Shown here: positions 6,066 to 7,699 of the stretch, piece by piece
Position numbering within the stretch: position 1 is the first letter of the stretch
Layout: each line of letters starts with the position of its first letter
From: DATFWK01 sp035259345
GTDB taxonomy: Bacteria; Actinomycetota; Thermoleophilia; Miltoncostaeales; Miltoncostaeaceae
NCBI GenBank assembly: GCA_035259345.1
Contig: DATFWK010000019.1
Coordinates: 1-7,699 of the forward strand
Direction: 5' to 3'
Length of the DNA stretch: 7,699 nt
Program-made: the position numbers and the translations under genes
The notes under the pieces: model-generated
Told to the model about the DNA's origin: nothing
Seen by the model: only the letters and a program-made list of their open reading frames with translations
Databases searched by the model: none

Positions 6066-6097
6066 GGGCCGGGACCCTATTCGAGGAATCCCGGCCC
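6066..6097. repeat. Perfect 9-bp inverted repeat abutting the enolase-like start
   Basis: GGGCCGGGA (6066-6074) and TCCCGGCCC (6089-6097) are exact inverted complements separated by 14 nt. The left arm touches the GTG start at 6065, and the repeat fills most of the 49-nt gap after the propeller gene stop (6115). As RNA it could be a terminator for the propeller gene; as DNA it could be an operator, because a putative -10 box lies in the spacer. No T-tract is present. Confidence 0.6.
6074..6079 (-). promoter_or_regulatory. Putative -10 box of a leaderless enolase-like/dnaG transcript
   Basis: TAGGGT on the minus strand (TANNNT pattern), 8 nt before GTG 6065, with no Shine-Dalgarno and no clear -35. 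Spacing and context match the TAGATT box before the SRPBCC gene. It lies between the arms of the 9-bp inverted repeat, overlapping one arm by one base. If used, it would drive the enolase-like gene and probably dnaG. Confidence 0.4.
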
Positions 6098-6114
6098 GCG
6101 CCCGAGGTCGTCCC

Positions 6115-7281
6115 CTACGACGCTCCCGCCGTGAGGATCCGCGTGGTCGCCCGCGCGGGGGCCAGGCCGGCGTACCCGCCGCGCCAGCCGCCCGGGCCGG
6201 CGAACGTGACCTGCGGCCAGACGGCGATCGCCCCGAGCACGTCCGGCGGGCCGACGTACAGCCGCTGGTCCCGGCGGTCGGCGGTGCGCAGGACGCTGCG
6301 CACCCGCCCGTCCGGGAGGAACACGGACTGGACGCCGTCGCTGAAGGCACGGTTGGCGAGGCGCGTCCGCTCGCGCCAGACCAGCCGCGGCCCGCTCAGC
6401 CGCGGCAGCGGCACGTCGAACCCGGGCCGCACGCCGGGCTGGGCGGCGGTCCGCGCGACGCGCACGAGCCGCTTGGCGCCGCTCGCCAGCTCGCGCTCGT
6501 AGACCCAGGCGGCGGTGGAGTCGTCGCGGACCAGGCTCCACACGGCCCGGTCGCGCTCCAGGTCCGCGCCGGCGATGTGCACCGGGCCAGAGACGTCCGA
6601 CAGCACGCGTGTGGTGCCGTCCGTGCGCCGCAGGATCAGCCGCTCGCGCCCCGTTCCGTAGGCGTACGAGCCGCCGGTCCGCAGCACTTCGCGCCAGGCG
6701 ACGTTGCCGGAGCCGTCCCGCCAGACGCCCGTGACGCGCACGACGTCGCCGAGCAGCGTCTGGCGCAGGATGACCGTGGACTGCGTCGGCCTGCGCGTGT
6801 CGGCCGTGACGACCTCGGCGACGCGGGCGCCGCCGATCGTCTGCTCCCGTACCCAGGCGACCAGCGGCCCGTACGCGTCGGCGGCGACGATCGTCCGCGC
6901 GGCGGCGTCGGAGGTCTCCTTGTCGAGCTGGGTCTCGGTCGCGGCCGGAAGGCGGAACGAGGAGACCCGCCGGAGGCCATCCGAGCCGAGCACGGTGGCG
7001 ACCAGCGTGTTCGCCCGCAGGCCGGCCAGGCGGATCGTGTCGCAGCCGGCCGAGCCGAGGGACGTGAGCTGGACGCTCCGCTTGGTCGCGTACGGGCGGG
7101 ACCAGACCTGCGACGGCCCCGACGGTGACAGGCACCGCACCCAGGCGACCGAGCGGTCCCCCCGCAGTACCTGGTGAACGATCCCGCTCTGCTGCACGAG
7201 CGTCAGCGGCGCTCCAGCGGCGGCCCCGGTCCCCAACCCAAGGGCCGCCAGCGCGGCGCCGACGACAGCCGGTCCCCGCAT
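6115..7281 (-). CDS. Secreted protein with seven beta-propeller-like repeats
   Basis: A 388-residue protein with an N-terminal signal peptide (basic MRG, hydrophobic Ala/Gly/Val/Leu core to about residue 20, AAAGA cleavage region near 21-24), so it is exported. The mature part shows a short hydrophobic-strand motif, often with Trp, repeated about every 50 residues: SVAWVR (44-49), TLVATV (92-97), LVAWVR (140-145), NVAWRE (193-198), RAVWSLV (245-251), LVWRER (300-305) and IAVWPQ (352-357). Seven units of this size suggest a seven-bladed TolB/WD40-like propeller, probably a binding scaffold rather than an enzyme. C50 and C80 could form a disulfide. ATG 7281 has a clear AGGAGG seven bases upstream. 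No family is assigned and the ligand is unknown. It is 49 nt upstream of the enolase-like gene on the same strand. Confidence 0.75.
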   Translation of the reverse strand: MRGPAVVGAALAALGLGTGAAAGAPLTLVQQSGIVHQVLRGDRSVAWVRCLSPSGPSQVWSRPYATKRSVQLTSLGSAGCDTIRLAGLRANTLVATVLGSDGLRRVSSFRLPAATETQLDKETSDAAARTIVAADAYGPLVAWVREQTIGGARVAEVVTADTRRPTQSTVILRQTLLGDVVRVTGVWRDGSGNVAWREVLRTGGSYAYGTGRERLILRRTDGTTRVLSDVSGPVHIAGADLERDRAVWSLVRDDSTAAWVYERELASGAKRLVRVARTAAQPGVRPGFDVPLPRLSGPRLVWRERTRLANRAFSDGVQSVFLPDGRVRSVLRTADRRDQRLYVGPPDVLGAIAVWPQVTFAGPGGWRGGYAGLAPARATTRILTAGAS

Positions 7282-7288
7282 GCCTCAC

Positions 7289-7294
7289 CCTCCT
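7289..7294 (-). promoter_or_regulatory. Ribosome binding site of the propeller gene
   Basis: AGGAGG on the minus strand, 7 nt before ATG 7281-7279. It is a strong canonical site, unlike the Shine-Dalgarno-less starts of the enolase-like and dnaG genes downstream. Confidence 0.65.
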
Positions 7295-7323
7295 GCTTCG
7301 GACTCCGGTTGTTGTCGGCACGC

Positions 7324-7351
7324 AGGGTATGCGCGAAGGGTTCGTAAACAA
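7324..7351 (-). promoter_or_regulatory. Candidate sigma70-type promoter of the propeller gene
   Basis: On the minus strand TTGTTT (7351-7346) is followed after 16 nt by TACCCT (7329-7324). The -10 fits TANNNT and the -35 keeps the TTG. This is the most AT-rich stretch of the gap and lies 42 nt before the start codon, leaving room for the ribosome binding site. Not proven. Confidence 0.4.
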
Positions 7352-7432
7352 GGGCCGAGAAGTAAGGAATGCGTGAGAGCTAGGGCCGCCTACATCGCGA
7401 GCCCGCTCACGGCAAACCGAGTGGTGGCCCGG

Positions 7433-7469
7433 GGTCTGGTGGGGCCCCGGCCGGGGACGCCGTCAGACC
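7433..7469 (-). terminator. Terminator-like hairpin at the end of the CNB-domain gene
   Basis: GGTCTG (7433-7438) and CAGACC (7464-7469) are inverted complements. Between them CCCCGGCCGGGG (7445-7456) is a perfect palindrome able to form an inner stem. The outer arm covers the stop codon of the cyclic-nucleotide-binding gene (7465-7463). No T-tract follows, so it could be a GC-only terminator or an RNA-stabilising hairpin. Confidence 0.45.
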
Positions 7470-7699
7470 GCGCCGGGGCCGGCGGGGGCCCGGCTCTCCG
7501 CCGACAGGAGCTCGACGACGTGCTGCAGGAGCTTCCACATCACGTCGGGGTTCTCGTGCGCGAAGTTCCGGAAGTCCCAGAACGGGATCTCGAGGCAGCG
7601 CATCTCGGTCTCGGCGGTGACGGTCGCCGTCCGCTCGCGCTCGGTGATCAGGGCCAGCTCCCCGAAGTGGTCGCCCGGGCCGAGGCGCGCGACCTCGTT
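7463..7699 (-). CDS. Cyclic-nucleotide-binding (CAP_ED) domain protein, C-terminal part
   Basis: The minus-strand frame is open from the window edge to TGA 7465-7463, giving 78 residues of the C-terminus; the start lies outside. The visible part is the second half of a CNB domain. It has a LGPGDHFGELALI turn and the phosphate-binding cassette (FGELALI, then RERTATV, with Arg 23 of the visible part in the usual phosphate-contacting position), a strand (MRCLEIP), and helices WDFRNFAHENPDVMWKLL and HVVELLSAES. It ends in a short Ala/Pro/Gly tail. No helix-turn-helix follows, so this is not a standard CRP/FNR transcription factor; it may be a stand-alone CNB protein or the end of a larger one with an effector domain upstream. 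Whether it binds cAMP, cGMP or nothing cannot be said. Confidence 0.85.
   Translation of the reverse strand, partial: NEVARLGPGDHFGELALITERERTATVTAETEMRCLEIPFWDFRNFAHENPDVMWKLLQHVVELLSAESRAPAGPGAV

Larger units (their letters stand above)
7282..7462. other. 181-nt intergenic region upstream of the propeller gene
   Basis: It holds, in minus-strand order, the hairpin at the end of the cyclic-nucleotide-binding gene, a less GC-rich stretch (about 7340-7400) with the candidate promoter, and the ribosome binding site of the propeller gene. CGTGAG (7372-7377) and CTCACG (7406-7411) form a loose inverted repeat with a 28-nt spacer upstream of the promoter that could be a regulator site, but its arms are only 6 bp. 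No open frame here looks coding. Confidence 0.5.

Noticed and set aside
6066..6350. Upstream extension of the enolase-like gene by 95 residues
   Set aside because: The extension overlaps the end of the propeller gene in another frame, is Arg/Ser/Gly-rich and has no fold. The superfamily capping domain begins just after GTG 6065.
5647..7128. A 493-codon open frame on the plus strand opposite the enolase-like and propeller genes
   Set aside because: It is antisense to two supported genes, rich in Arg/Pro/Gly, with no motif or ribosome binding site. A long open frame is expected by chance at this GC content.
7372..7411. CGTGAG...CTCACG inverted repeat considered as an operator or riboswitch
   Set aside because: The arms are only 6 bp with a 28-nt loop, which is likely by chance in GC-rich DNA, and no known riboswitch core was recognised.
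1..7699. Search for CRISPR arrays, tRNA genes, insertion sequences, toxin-antitoxin pairs or a phage defence system
   Set aside because: No spaced direct repeats, cloverleaf, transposase motif or defence-type nuclease/NTPase motifs were seen. HD-GYP and CNB domains alone do not make a cyclic-nucleotide defence system.

Overview
The window is a very GC-rich (clearly above 70% by eye), densely coded bacterial chromosome segment. It uses GTG starts freely, and two of the chosen starts have no Shine-Dalgarno but carry a TANNNT box exactly 8 nt upstream. This fits a high-GC actinobacterium. The collagen-like protein with DGSIT/NGSLT repeats and the style of the enolase-like and HD-GYP proteins suggest the Thermoleophilia/Solirubrobacterales side of the phylum, but that placement is inference and no marker here proves it. 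I see no tRNA, rRNA, insertion sequence, CRISPR array or phage gene.

Layout, left to right. (1) 1-739, minus strand: a membrane-anchored collagen-like surface protein, followed by the possible first 14 codons of another gene cut by the window edge. (2) 829-2525, plus strand: a compact three-gene unit read divergently from the collagen-like gene. It encodes an SRPBCC (Bet v1-like) protein, a zinc-free PIG3/TP53I3-type NAD(P)H quinone oxidoreductase whose start overlaps the SRPBCC stop, and a 45-residue single-pass membrane microprotein. The unit ends in a hairpin shared with the converging gene. (3) 2558-7699, minus strand: in transcription order, the C-terminal end of a cyclic-nucleotide-binding domain protein, a secreted protein with seven propeller-like repeats, an unassigned enolase-superfamily enzyme, DNA primase DnaG, and a single-domain HD-GYP phosphodiesterase.

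The only gene with a firmly known core role is dnaG (primer synthesis at the replication fork). Its neighbours here are not classic macromolecular-synthesis-operon partners: an enolase-like enzyme lies 27 nt upstream and an HD-GYP c-di-GMP phosphodiesterase 46 nt downstream, the latter gap being almost filled by a hairpin. The SRPBCC/oxidoreductase pair looks like a small redox or ligand-handling operon of unknown substrate.

I did not find a convincing new defence, mobile or RNA system. The most interesting items are the unassigned enolase-superfamily enzyme with a perfect inverted repeat around its putative promoter, the matched pair of leaderless starts, and the terminator hairpin whose arms contain the stop codons of both converging genes. 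All functions are read from the sequence alone; no database search was run.
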